From: Podospora pseudoanserina
Taxonomy: Eukaryota > Ascomycota > Sordariomycetes > Sordariales > Podosporaceae
Assembly (NCBI RefSeq): GCF_035222485.1
Contig: NC_085924.1
Span: 2,418,001-2,482,000 of the forward strand
DNA length: 64,000 bases
Reading direction: 5' to 3'
This document shows, piece by piece, positions 47,660 to 57,656 of this stretch. Made by a program: the position numbers and the translations under genes. The notes beneath the pieces were generated by a model. The model was not told the origin of the DNA. It did not search any database and saw nothing but the letters and a program-made list of their open reading frames with translations. Position 1 is the stretch's first letter; each line of letters opens with the position of its first letter.

Positions 47660-49407
47660 TTAGAGAATGTCAAATCTTGTCCATTCTATCCCGATATCCC
47701 ATTCCAGTGCGTGTTCCATGTCCTCTTCCATATAGCCAGGCACATACGAGTCACCAACATACTCATAGTAACCATTGTGACTAAATCTCAGGGTTAGTGG
47801 AGCGTGACCTCCTGCAACCAAGCAAACAAGATCGCCCTCCCTGCAGTCAGGCGAACCCAGTCCGAGTCGGAACCTGGAATTGGAACCTAGCCCGGTTGCC
47901 ATGTAGATCTGGCGGTGCGGTGCACTTCTGCTAGCACTCAGTGTGGTGGTGTGCGTGATGTCCTCAATGACCTCAGTCTTGTTAATCTTATTGTTCTCGG
48001 GCTCGGCGTCGAGATAAAGCCCATCCACCTTGAGAGAAGCACGACTGATGGCTTCCTTGAACCAGTCAAATGACTCCTCAGCAAGGTCCTGGCCACCTGT
48101 GAGGCAGCTGTACAACTCGACGAGACATGGCTCATTGATAGGGCCGACAAATCGTATAAGTCTGTCGAGGTTCGTCCACCACTTCTGCAGGCTATATGTC
48201 CTGTGAATTATGCCAACCAACTTGCCGTGAACCTGCAGCACTCCCGCGTTTGATACAACCGGTAGATGCTCGCTTCGAGATGGCACACTTCTCGTTACCC
48301 GACTCAGTGCCGGGTACCGGAGAGCTTCAATATTGCAGGAAAAGTCCGGCGTCCAGGAAGGGAGGTATGTCTCCCACGTCGTGAGATGGGTCCTGAGATG
48401 GGTGCAAAGAAACAAAATAATCAGTGTCTTGTCACTCTCAATCGAAAACTTTGCCATTTCGGTGTAGACCTCCGACACGTGCTGTAATCCGGTTTGGGAG
48501 GGTGAATGCCCGCCGCAATCCCATCAAAGTGTATCATGCCAACAATGGCAAAGACGTGATCTCGAAGGTCGGAACATTCCGTATTGATGCTCACGGTGAG
48601 GACCTCGTTTAGGTTGGTGATGCCCTGGCCACTGTGGTGGTGTTGGAGCTCATAAGACTGCTGTCGCAGATAGTCGATCCCCGAGAACATTTCGAAAGCC
48701 TTGGCGTATGCCTTCAAAGTTTGACGCCCTAATATGCTCGACTTTGGGTTCAAGACGTCTTCAAGCTCCTCCCCCATAGCCAGAGGGCTGGCAGCAGCCC
48801 ATGTCTCCCAGTCTTCCCACTTGTTCCCACATCCGATAAGCGGCGCTTTTTCTGGGCAAATGACCTCCTGTAGAATCCATGTTCTGCTCCAAAAAGGCCG
48901 GTTCATCAGGGCTGTCAAAGGCTCAATGGCGCGCCACACGTCCAGAGCCGGCTTCATGGGGGACTTCGCAGAAACAGCTCTAATGAGCTCAAAAGCCTCG
49001 TCGGTCCCAGGACCAGTTGGGCCCAGCCATGCAAGAACACGGGATGCGCCCTTAAAAATTTGTCCCATGTACTCGACCTGGCGATTCCTCTCTGTATTGT
49101 CGTCTTGGTTGATGCAGATGGCGTCGATCCAGACCCGGCGGTCCCGATCTTTGAGTCTGAGGTGGCGAAGAGCATCATGAGCTGACTTGGTGACGGGCAG
49201 AGAGGCCGCGCCGATGGAAATCAAGTAATTGCGGGTTGGATCCCCCCAAGTGTAGGAGAGGGCTTCGTAGTCGTTTTCATGTTGCAGGCTGTGGCGGGTC
49301 AGGGAGCATAAGATTGGATCGTCGGACGACCCTAGGTGGATCGTCAAGACGCGGATTTGGGCGATCGAGTGATCGATGGGTTTGTATTCAAGATGTGGAG
49401 GTGGCAT
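47660..49407 (-). pseudogene. HET-domain heterokaryon incompatibility gene with a frameshift
   Basis: The start is ATG 49407. The HET domain (about residues 45-190) is complete: YEALSYTWGDP, DRDRRVWIDAICINQDD, SRVLAWLGP and RPFWSRTWILQEV. A C-terminal region follows through DHVFAIVGMI. At about 48480 the frame ends wrongly: HPPKPDYS must continue as VSEVYTEMAKFSIESDK, which lies in the next frame, one base out. There is no room for an intron. Protein then runs on to a stop at 47660, about 580 residues in all. A one-base deletion is the simplest reading; a sequencing or assembly error is possible. HET proteins cause cell death when incompatible strains fuse, and broken alleles can be selected. 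Confidence 0.85.
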
Positions 49408-49749
49408 ATTTTTTTTGTTAACAGGATTATCTGGTCATACATGACAATATCGGGTGAAGAATTTGGAAATAATGTTGCTGGTGAGCAGCTGGAGGCATCG
49501 TTTGGACAGTGATGCCTGATGTCACGCCGGCCGCATAACAGCTGACCAATGAAGTCGAGAATCGTGCGGGTAGGCCAAATACCTACCTACCAGACACACC
49601 CTGCCCACAAGGTAATTGAGACAGCAAAGGTAAGTTAACCTATACCATAGTATGAACCATGCCTCACCAGCAAGTTAATAAGCATTTCTACTACATTTAA
49701 AGGCCTTTCAATTATTTTTAAAGGCCTATCAACTATCTTTACAGGCTTA
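49408..49749. other. Upstream of the HET gene
   Basis: Promoter side of the HET gene and 3' flank of the decayed F-box-like gene. Carries a short tandem repeat, listed separately. Confidence 0.4.
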
Positions 49750-49761
49750 TCAACTATCTTT
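49699..49761. repeat. Three-copy 21-bp tandem repeat
   Basis: Units at 49699-49719, 49720-49740 and 49741-49761 follow the pattern AAAGGCCTATCAACTATCTTT with a few differences. The last unit runs into the end of the decayed F-box-like gene. Confidence 0.85.
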
Positions 49762-50733
49762 CAGTCGGTGAAGGTTGGGACAGTTGGATGGGGAAAATAC
49801 TTGGAAAGGAATGGCGCTCTCCGCATCCTTGTCCCAGTCGCCAGCGTATAGAGAAAGTCGGCATTCCGTCATAGTGCCCGCCATGGTTATCGATAGCCAA
49901 CTCCTCCAAATAGGCAAAATCGGTGAATTTGGTGAAGACCGTGTCGTTTTCTGGAAGAACGAATGCACTCATTCTTAGAGTTCTTAGCCGCAGGGGCTGT
50001 CGTCCATCTCTCGCATATTTGTGACAAATACCATTGAGGAACCCGACGTATTTTACCGATTGGGACTCGAAAATGTAGTCATCATCTATCGAAAGGTCAA
50101 GCGGTTGAAGACCCCTTCAAAGCTCATGTTAGCCAATCAGTCTGCACTGCTTGAGAACGGTATGCTCGAAAGGAAGACCCACGGCGATTTGATCAAAGCC
50201 TTAGATGTTTGGCCTTGCCATTCTGTTAGATCACCTTGGATATTGCGAAGTGTCAAAGAGGCGAGATTGCCGAATAGCGAGATCTCCATGGGCTTATAAT
50301 GCGGATTGGCGTCTCTATCTTCAGGCTCCCGATACGGGGCCAGGTGAAGATGCAGACTCTTGAGCCTAGGGCACCATGCCGCTAAAGATGATATGGTGCC
50401 TGAATGTATTGTGTGGCATATGTCCTCGTCTGCATCCCATGTGAAGCTTTCTAGGCGCTCCATTTTGTTGACCAAGGCGGTCACTTTTTCATTCGTAGTT
50501 GAGGACCACCATTCGGTCTCACACGCGTCGGGAATGGTCAAGGCTTTTGTGTGAATGAGGTTCGAGTTTGATGGTTGAAGATATAAAAACACGATGGAGG
50601 GACCGAGGTGTCGATAAAGGTGTCGACAAAACTCGAAATTGAAAATTTTGTTGGTGAGGGCCAAACTGTGGAGGAGACGCCTATCGTTGATTTGGTCGGC
50701 GATTGATTTCAGAATCTCCAGGCTTCTGCCCAC
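49750..50733 (-). pseudogene. Decayed F-box/LRR-like gene
   Basis: Read from about 50733: EILKSIADQINDRRLLHSLALTNKIFN, an F-box-like helix pair, then FCRHLYRHLG and leucine-rich segments (CPRLKSLHLHL, LFGNLASLTLRNIQ) down to about 50180. The frame then shifts. The continuation (VLKQCRLIG) hits TAA and TGA, then resumes as RGLQPLDLSIDDDYIFESQSVKYVG...LRTLRMSAF...FAYLEELAI and ends near 49754. One frameshift and at least two stops interrupt what was one protein. No upstream ATG was found in a good position. It resembles the large fungal F-box/LRR families of short-lived, strain-variable genes. Confidence 0.6.
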
Positions 50734-51232
50734 CTTAGGGCCGGCAGAGTACCTAGCGGCGAGATTCTTTGCTCAAAACCTGGAATTCTCAGCTGAAAAT
50801 TCTTTCCTCTCGGGAGCAGCTGATAAGTGGCCCTTCTGCTTCAGGTTGCTCTATAGTGTCTAGTGCGATACCCAAGGTGGCAAAAGCAAAAATATATAAT
50901 TGCTGCGTTGAGATGATATTCAAGCGGAGAACTGTTCTCAAAATGAGATGGTCGGTGATGTCTTTATGTGAAGGGGAGGCCTTGTGTTGCAAGCAGAAAT
51001 GAGTTCGTTGGGCTCAACGGGACTGACCACCTCACCCTGTCACCACCGCAGACTCAGGAACTCAGATCATTTGGCCCATAGTCGGTCACATCGAAATGTC
51101 ATGATAACAGTCACTTCAGGCGAGTCAACACCCCAAACCAAAACAGAAAACTAAAATTCTAAAAGTCCCTCTATGCCCCCAACATCGCAATGCTACCAAC
51201 GCTCTAAATGCACCCCCCCACCCCTTACTCCA
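50734..51232. other. Intergenic
   Basis: Between the decayed F-box-like gene and the 3' end of the terpene synthase. No ORF, repeat or RNA recognised. Confidence 0.4.
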
Positions 51233-52336
51233 TCACAAATACCTCCCCGTCCTCCAAGAAAAAGCCTCCGCACCACTCATCCTCCTCTCAATCCCCTCCA
51301 CTGCCCTCCGCAACCTCCCCTCGACCAGCATCTCCCCCTTCAACCTCACAAACTCCCCCTCCCAAACCCTCACAAGCCTAACACACAACCCCCTCGCCGC
51401 CTCAACCCCAATACCCACCTCCCCCGCCAAAACCGCAACCCCATTCACCAACGCCCCTCCCTCCTCTCCATTCATCTCCGCCGCTTCCCATTCTCTCTCA
51501 AAACTAAAAACATCATTCAATATACTGACATGATAATTCGCCAGTTTTTCCAACGGTCTCAACATCCTTTTCTCATCAGCTGTAATACCTGCCAGAGCGG
51601 GGTCTGTCCAGTAGAGTAACTCAACACAAATCGGCATCCCAACGTCAGTCTCCCTAAACACAAGATATTCTTTTAGAGAAGAGAGTGAGGATGGTCCGCG
51701 TGAGGGAACACAGTGGCAGTCAAGCATAGCCAAATACGCTTCAAGTATAGGCGCCGAGTTGGGGTACGTCAAGAACTTGGCAAACAAACCCGCGTGCATG
51801 CTGTCGATTGTTGTCACCGGAACAGTCATCTCGGGGGAGGTCGAAAGGGAGTGAAGAGACGAGACGATGCTGGCATTGGTGGAGAGGGTGTTTTTGTCAA
51901 AGTAGTCTGCTTTTGTCAGTGATTGAAACAACAAAGGGGTGACATTTGGGGAGAACTGACCATCCATGAGGAAGCCTAAGAGTAAAAGCTCACACGCGAG
52001 CTTCACACGCTCCGCCTCCCCCGTGGGAAACATAAACAGCACGACTTCGCTCAGCTTCCAACTGATGAACGCCTGTTTGTGTTTTTCCGACGGCCATTCC
52101 CATGTGTTGGCGAGGTATGTCATGACATGGCGGTCGATTTGCTCGTGGTCTGGGTGGAGGACTGCTTCTGGCAGAATAGAAGGGGGGATGACCGCCTTTA
52201 GGGGGTGAGTCGGTTTGCCGTGCATGTTGCGATGACTTGAGTCACGTCTTCTGCTACGCTGACGCTGAGGTTTTGTGGCTGGTGTCTTCTCGCCAGATGG
52301 ACTTTTTTCAATCTCGATACTGACCATCATCGCCAT
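51233..52336 (-). CDS. Class I terpene (sesquiterpene) synthase, 349 aa
   Basis: Exons (minus): 52336-51961 and 51906-51233. The 54-nt intron (donor GTCAGT, branch CTGAC, acceptor AGCAG) is in frame and stop-free, so it is easily missed; without splicing the metal-binding motif is broken. Spliced, the protein reads LLLLGFLMDDYFDKN, the aspartate-rich DDXXD motif (residues 125-129). The second metal motif NDVFSFERE (N256, S260, E264) is canonical, and the C-terminus has the R-Y pair (SWRTGRYL). These features and the length define a fungal class I terpene cyclase acting on farnesyl diphosphate or a similar substrate. The product cannot be predicted. The 3' part is G-rich on the coding strand. 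Confidence 0.9.
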   Translation of the reverse strand: MAMMVSIEIEKSPSGEKTPATKPQRQRSRRRDSSHRNMHGKPTHPLKAVIPPSILPEAVLHPDHEQIDRHVMTYLANTWEWPSEKHKQAFISWKLSEVVLFMFPTGEAERVKLACELLLLGFLMDGQFSPNVTPLLFQSLTKADYFDKNTLSTNASIVSSLHSLSTSPEMTVPVTTIDSMHAGLFAKFLTYPNSAPILEAYLAMLDCHCVPSRGPSSLSSLKEYLVFRETDVGMPICVELLYWTDPALAGITADEKRMLRPLEKLANYHVSILNDVFSFEREWEAAEMNGEEGGALVNGVAVLAGEVGIGVEAARGLCVRLVRVWEGEFVRLKGEMLVEGRLRRAVEGIERRMSGAEAFSWRTGRYL

Positions 52337-53121
52337 CCAAGATCTGCCCCTTCCATCTTATATCCACATGCACCACTCAGACTCCCACCACAGCCCCCAT
52401 TCTCGAACCATCTCCCATCCCCAAACTAACGCTCCTCTCCCCAGCTGAATCCCCCAAACCAGTCACCGCCTCCACCATTAACCCCGTCCTCACATAGGCG
52501 CTACTACCTTCAAACATCAATCACCAAATCCGACATCGAATCCAACCTTGGTAACCCCGTCCGGAGATAAACCTCCCCTTCCAGCCCTTCCATCAACCCG
52601 GCACAGCCCATGCCGTGCAACGCCAATCAGCGCTGTCAGACCGGGAATAACCTCTTATCGTTACACACCATTGATCCTTCCCGCCCATTCAGCCGGCCCA
52701 CAGCCAACGGGGGATCGCCGGATACGGGACGGGAAAAACCACACGGACGGGCGCTAATGTAATCCAATGGCGAACATTCACTTTGTGGTGACGGTGTTTC
52801 AGCTACATGATGACCGTTCGATGGCAGTCCGGACTGGTGTGGAGCCGTTGAATGATGCTCCAGACTTTGTTTCTCAATGCAGGGGGGAAGCAAAGAACGT
52901 TTTGGCTGGACGCTGTCATTCATTGGTGCCGAGGCATCGCCTTCTTTGTCGAAGTCTATCCAACAATGCTATCTATCAGTCAGTCTGTCTACCCGTCTAA
53001 TCCATGCATTTTAACCTCCGCTGTCATAATTCACAATGTCTTTTTAAAAACCAGCTCCGTCCCATGCTGATGTCACATCAAACTCTTTCCTTTCCCCCAT
53101 CAAAATAGCAACACCATCCCC
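52337..53121. other. Terpene synthase promoter region
   Basis: 785 bases upstream of the terpene synthase start; C/A-rich near the start. Small frames here are unsupported. Confidence 0.45.
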
Positions 53122-54054
53122 CTACGAAACCCACCCATAAACCCCCGCCAAAACCCTCCCCACCTCCTCCTCCCCTTCCTCCTCCCAATTCTCAACCTCC
53201 ACCCCCTCCCCATACCAATACAACTTCACCCCCCTCTCACTCTTTCCCCCATACTTCACTACCCCCTCCCTCTCCTCTTCCGTCTCCCTCCAATGATTCC
53301 CCCACGTCTTTTTCTCTTTATCCAAAACCCCTAACCCACTCTCCATCACTTGCACCTTGTACGTCAATTCATCCGACCAACGTCCATCAGGCACCATGAT
53401 GTCATTAATCAAGAAATGAACCTGGTTATTGCTTGGATCCCGGTAAGAGAAATACGGGCCAGCGGTGAACGTTTCCATGAGCGCGCTTCCGTGTTGGCGT
53501 GTGCAGCGCAAAAGGGCCTTGTACCGCTTGTGAAAGGGGGCGCCGAGCGGGAGGGAGAGGATGAAGGGTCTGATGGGAGTGTCGGGGCGAATGATGTGGG
53601 TTTTGGGGGGGAGGAGGGTGTGGATTATCCGGCCGGGGGGGTTGTTGCTTTTGCGGGTGATGGTTTGGGGGGGTAGTCTTGGTGCGATGGGGAAGACGGC
53701 AGATGTTTGCTGGGTTGATGGTTGGGTTGAGGAGGTGAACTGTTGGTATTGTTGTTGAGTTAGGGCATACGCCGGACGTGAGGCTGTTGGCTGGTGGTGG
53801 CCCAGATATACGGGTGATGGGTATGGCTGCTCGGGCGGCACGTGGCGATGTCCTGGAGTAAAGGAGACTGATACATGGTGCCCGGGGAGAGACGATGTTG
53901 GTCCCCTGACGGGCGAGGGGTTGGAATAATCATTTGGTGGGTGAGTTGGCTGTGGAACATTCGTCGGATTGTGTGTTGTCGGTTGCATGTGCCTATAGAG
54001 AAGCGGGTCAATGTTGCGCAGGTCGGGGTTGTTTGGGGTGTCGTGTGGTGCCAT
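53122..54054 (-). CDS. Hypothetical proline-rich protein, 310 aa
   Basis: One open frame; ATG 54054 (MAPHDTPNNPDLRNIDPLLY) is the best start, although the frame stays open upstream. The first 150 residues are Pro/Gln/His/Thr-rich and disordered. A globular C-terminal half follows (from about 165: IRPFILSLPLGAPFHKRYKALLRCTRQHGSALMETFTAGPYFSYRDPSNNQVHFLINDI), ending in an acidic tail. I do not recognise a family. The arrangement of a low-complexity N-terminus and a compact C-terminal domain is common for fungal nuclear or regulatory proteins, but this is not evidence of function. Confidence 0.6.
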   Translation of the reverse strand: MAPHDTPNNPDLRNIDPLLYRHMQPTTHNPTNVPQPTHPPNDYSNPSPVRGPTSSLPGHHVSVSFTPGHRHVPPEQPYPSPVYLGHHQPTASRPAYALTQQQYQQFTSSTQPSTQQTSAVFPIAPRLPPQTITRKSNNPPGRIIHTLLPPKTHIIRPDTPIRPFILSLPLGAPFHKRYKALLRCTRQHGSALMETFTAGPYFSYRDPSNNQVHFLINDIMVPDGRWSDELTYKVQVMESGLGVLDKEKKTWGNHWRETEEEREGVVKYGGKSERGVKLYWYGEGVEVENWEEEGEEEVGRVLAGVYGWVS

Positions 54055-54424
54055 AATTGCTAGTTGATACTGATGATGTTTGAATAAGAAAAGACTGCAA
54101 GCCTCTTCTGCCTTCTGCGTGGCAGCAGAATGCCCCAGGCCAGAGAACGCATCCAGCTCCACACTGTCGTCCTCTGGCTAAAACCTTAATCACAGCATGA
54201 CATGGCGAGCACTTGCCCAAGGTAGGCGGATGACTCAGCCGAGCCCCTTTTTGCGCGGCTCTATTGTTTCTTTCCCTCCTGTTCAGAAATGCAGCGGGAA
54301 TATTACCTCTTTCCGGTTGAACAAAGCAACCTGATAACAATTATCCGTGATCACTAATGAACCATCACAGTTCAGACTTGAAGCATCAATTTTCTGAACC
54401 GTTCATCACCCAACCAAGACAACC
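54055..54424. other. Divergent intergenic region
   Basis: Between the proline-rich gene (minus) and the RING-like gene (plus). No feature recognised. Confidence 0.4.
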
Positions 54425-56127
54425 ATGGAGCAACATCCTCTACTGGAACCCAACCCTCCACAACCAGCCGCACCTTTGCACTCACCCGTTGGGAGGCAAT
54501 GGTGGATCGGGGATGACCACCACTATGTGCCTGCGAATTGGGGTCGCCAATGGCCGCTGTCACTTGCCCTTGATCAGGATGACCCTAATGGCAGATTGTA
54601 CACAAGACAGGACACAAATCAATCCCAAAGGGACTAGGAGAGGAGCGAATGTATCGCCGATGCTGTGGCTCAGGCACAGGAAAGAGATCCGACCTACCAA
54701 CCATCGGATTCGGGGCCGTCAACGCCGCCCGGCCTGAATCTTGACCTTCCAGGCAGCAAAGACGAGGCCGACACCGGCAATCTTGCCCCGCCGTTACCAC
54801 CCAACCCCTCTGCTCCACAGAAGAAAGGGGATCCCGGAGGCAAGGACCTGTTCCAGGATCCAAGACGACTTGACGTCGACGAAACCTCCGCCAACGAGCC
54901 AAAGCCCTTTGTGCGGTGTATCATATGCACGTGCTATATCGCTGCCTTTATCGATCAGGAGCCGGTGCCGGAACCTTCTCCGCCTGCTGGGAACAAGCGC
55001 AAGAGACGATTGTCGGACTTTCAACGAAATGAGGCGAAGAAGGGCGTCTTTCGTGTTTGCGGGCATATGTTTTGCCATGAATGCTGGGAGGAGTACATGA
55101 ATGATGTCGGTAGGAGACGTGCAGCAAGGGGTGAAGTTCGGCTCATTCAAGTCGAAGATCGACCTCAGATCCCACAGAATGATGCTCCAGAGAATGGCCC
55201 CCGAGATCCCTGGTCACCAGAATCCTCCCACTCTTCCCATGCTGCCCTACCGGACCGCACCTATCCAACATATCAGTGTCCGATATGTTGCCTGGAGATC
55301 AGGTTCACTGCTGGCAAGTGCCAAGCTTGTCTCATTACTTACGAGATCCCATATTGGCCGGATGGCTTTCCATTTGAACAGTACCGCGCGAACCTCGGGT
55401 TCAAAGACCAGATAGGGGTTGTGACCTTGCTCAAGACTGTGGTGGCAGACCTGCTGCCGCCGATGTTGGCCGAAGAACGGTTCAAGGACGACCGCCAGCG
55501 TTTCCTGCCCTCCCGGTGTTTTGGATGCATTAAAACGGACTTCTTCAACATGGCTGCCATCATAACTCATGGACTCAAACAGTCAAAGCCTTACAGCTTA
55601 ATTATGAAGGCAGTGACAAGTCCCATAGCAGGCATTCCAGATGAGGTGTTTGAGGGGATGTACAGTTATCTAGGCTGTCGTGGTAATAAGGAACTACTCG
55701 AAAAATGGTTACAGATCCAAGTCGATTATGGCATAGCTTACCTTACCTGATGGACAAGTCGCCCACATGGGGAGGGTCTTTCTACGGCCCAGGCCTTCTT
55801 GAGCGGCGCGACGATGTGATTCTCATGGAGCAAGAACAGGCTCGGTTGGACGAAGAGGAGGCTCGTAGGAAGAGGGAAGAAGAGGGTATCGAGGTGAAAG
55901 TGAAGAGAATGTACTATGCCTTTGCTCGTGATATTGGACCATACGACAGTTACTTGTTCTATAAGAAAATTGAGGTGGGCGAACTCTGGCATGGACTACT
56001 TGAGCCGAGGCAGCTCTACAGATTCCACGAACTACAGGGCCGACTGACTGGGGATGAATACAAGGGGATGCGCAGCGACTTGCAAGAGAGAATCGGGCGC
56101 GAATTTGCACGAAACCTTCGCAGCTAG
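54425..56127 (+). CDS. RING-like zinc-binding protein; gene structure uncertain
   Basis: The start ATG 54425 is in ACCATGG context. The frame has a TAG at 54635, then stays open in the same frame to 55750, and the last part (PYLMDKSPTWGGSFYGPGLLERR to 56127) is in another frame. Either the gene is broken or two weak introns exist: GTACAC at 54598 to an AG near 54642, and GTACAG at 55660 to CATAG at 55736, which would give a continuous protein. Zinc ligands: CIIC (about residue 157 of the unspliced frame), CGHMFCHECW, and later CPICC and CQAC, an incomplete RING/U-box-like arrangement with a long insert. A Glu/Arg-rich coiled coil follows. A ubiquitin-ligase role would be inference. Confidence 0.55.
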
Positions 56128-56579
56128 GGACCAGAGACTGGGATGGTGGTCGACTCAAACAACTTGAAAAGTTAGATCATGATATTCAGCAGTCCGCGGG
56201 CGGCCGTATTTGTACGCAACAAGCTGGAAGCTGATGAATCAAAATCGGCTTACCAATCCTTCTACTGGACTAGTCTCGATGTCGAAATAGATGCCTCGGA
56301 TCTTGGCATCAACCCCACCCGATGTGGGTGTCTTCATCCACCCAACATCTTCTGCGTCCTTCTCCCGCGGGATCCACCACCACCAAGTGACGTCGAAAAA
56401 CGTCACCAACTGGCCATGGATACCCCGCCGAGCTTTCCAGGTCGGATCACGATATAAACACCAGCATCTGCCCCTCGTTTTCACCTCACCATCACCGCCA
56501 TCATCACAAGAATAACAACCCCTTCACACCATCATAAACATACCCAACCCTTACCCCTTACATCAAACAAACCGCTAAA
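56128..56579. other. Promoter of the MDR reductase
   Basis: 452 bases. A TATA-like gatataaac (about 56451-56459) lies 125 bases before the start codon, followed by a C/A-rich leader. Confidence 0.45.
56451..56459 (+). promoter_or_regulatory. TATA-like box of the MDR reductase gene
   Basis: The sequence gatataaac precedes a C/A-rich leader and the ATG at 56580. Distance and context fit a fungal core promoter; there is no transcript evidence. Confidence 0.4.
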
Positions 56580-57656
56580 ATGTCCGACAAAGTCCAAAAC
56601 AAAACCCTCCTCTTCAAAAAGGTCCCCACCAACGCCCCCATCCCAGGAGAGCACCTCGCCGTCGAACCCGTCCCCTTCGACCTCAAACCCCCCAAAGGAG
56701 GCCTCACCGTCGCCGTCCTCTCCGCCTCCTACGACCCCTACCTCCGCGGAAAGATGCGCGACCCCTCCATCAAGTCATACTCCCCGCCCTTCCTAGTCGG
56801 CGAGCCCATCACCAACGACACCGTCTCCAAAGTGATCCGCTCTGATACCCCTGACTTTGCCGAGGGGGATCTGATCGTTGCTTACCTCCCCCTGGCGGAA
56901 TACGCCCACTTGAGTGCTGGCCAGCTTAAAGACGGAACGATCAGGCGCAGGGTTGATATCAAGAACTCCAAGATTGGGAAGGACCTGGGGTTGTTTTTGG
57001 GACCGTTGGGTATGCCGGGGTTGACGGCTTGGAGTTCGTATCATGAGATTGGGCAGCCGAAGAAGGGGGAGACGATTTTCATCAGTTCGGCTGCGGGCGC
57101 GGTTGGGCAGGTTGTTGGGCAGGTTGCTAAGCGGGAGGGACTCAGGGTTATTGGATCGGTTGGTTCAGATGAGAAACTCGATTTTATCCTCAATGAGCTT
57201 GGGTTTGATGGGGGGTTCAACTACAAGACTGAAAACCCGTTTGATGCCCTCAAGCGGCTCGCGCCGGATGGGGTGGATATCTACTTTGAGAATGTCGGTG
57301 GGGAGCAGCTCGAGGCTGCGATTGAGGCGATGAACCAGCATGGAAGGATTATTGCTTGCGGGATGATTAGCCAGTACAGTGTTCCTGACGAACAAAAGTA
57401 TGGGGTCAAGAATCTGTTCAAGGTGGTGAGCAAGAGGATCACGATGAGGGGCTTTATTGTTTATGACAAGGGGTTTGCGGATAAGTATGTGGAGGAGCAC
57501 CAGAGGAAGATGCAGGAGTGGTTGGCTGAGGGGAGCTACAAGGCTAAGCTGAGTGTTACTGAGGGGATTGACAATGCAGCCGAGGGGTTGGTGGGCATGT
57601 TGGAGGGGAAGAACTTTGGGAAGGCGGTGTTGAAGATTAGGGATTTGGAGGAGTAA
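56580..57656 (+). CDS. NADP-dependent MDR reductase (alkenal/prostaglandin reductase type), 358 aa
   Basis: An intronless frame with a clean start (aaaATGtcc). It belongs to the zinc-independent medium-chain dehydrogenase/reductase branch that includes leukotriene B4 dehydrogenase, plant double-bond reductases and CurA. The signs are SYDPYLRGKM near residue 50, the absence of zinc ligands, GMPGLTAWSSYHEIG, the Rossmann segment FISSAAGAVGQVVGQVAKREGLRVIGSVGS, and FNYKTENPFDALKRLAPDGVDIYFENVGG. It should reduce the C=C bond of alpha,beta-unsaturated carbonyls with NADPH in the cytosol. The coding strand is a striking example of the C-to-G switch: the first 120 bases have 52 C and 18 G, the last 120 have 10 C and 52 G. 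Confidence 0.92.
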   Translation: MSDKVQNKTLLFKKVPTNAPIPGEHLAVEPVPFDLKPPKGGLTVAVLSASYDPYLRGKMRDPSIKSYSPPFLVGEPITNDTVSKVIRSDTPDFAEGDLIVAYLPLAEYAHLSAGQLKDGTIRRRVDIKNSKIGKDLGLFLGPLGMPGLTAWSSYHEIGQPKKGETIFISSAAGAVGQVVGQVAKREGLRVIGSVGSDEKLDFILNELGFDGGFNYKTENPFDALKRLAPDGVDIYFENVGGEQLEAAIEAMNQHGRIIACGMISQYSVPDEQKYGVKNLFKVVSKRITMRGFIVYDKGFADKYVEEHQRKMQEWLAEGSYKAKLSVTEGIDNAAEGLVGMLEGKNFGKAVLKIRDLEE

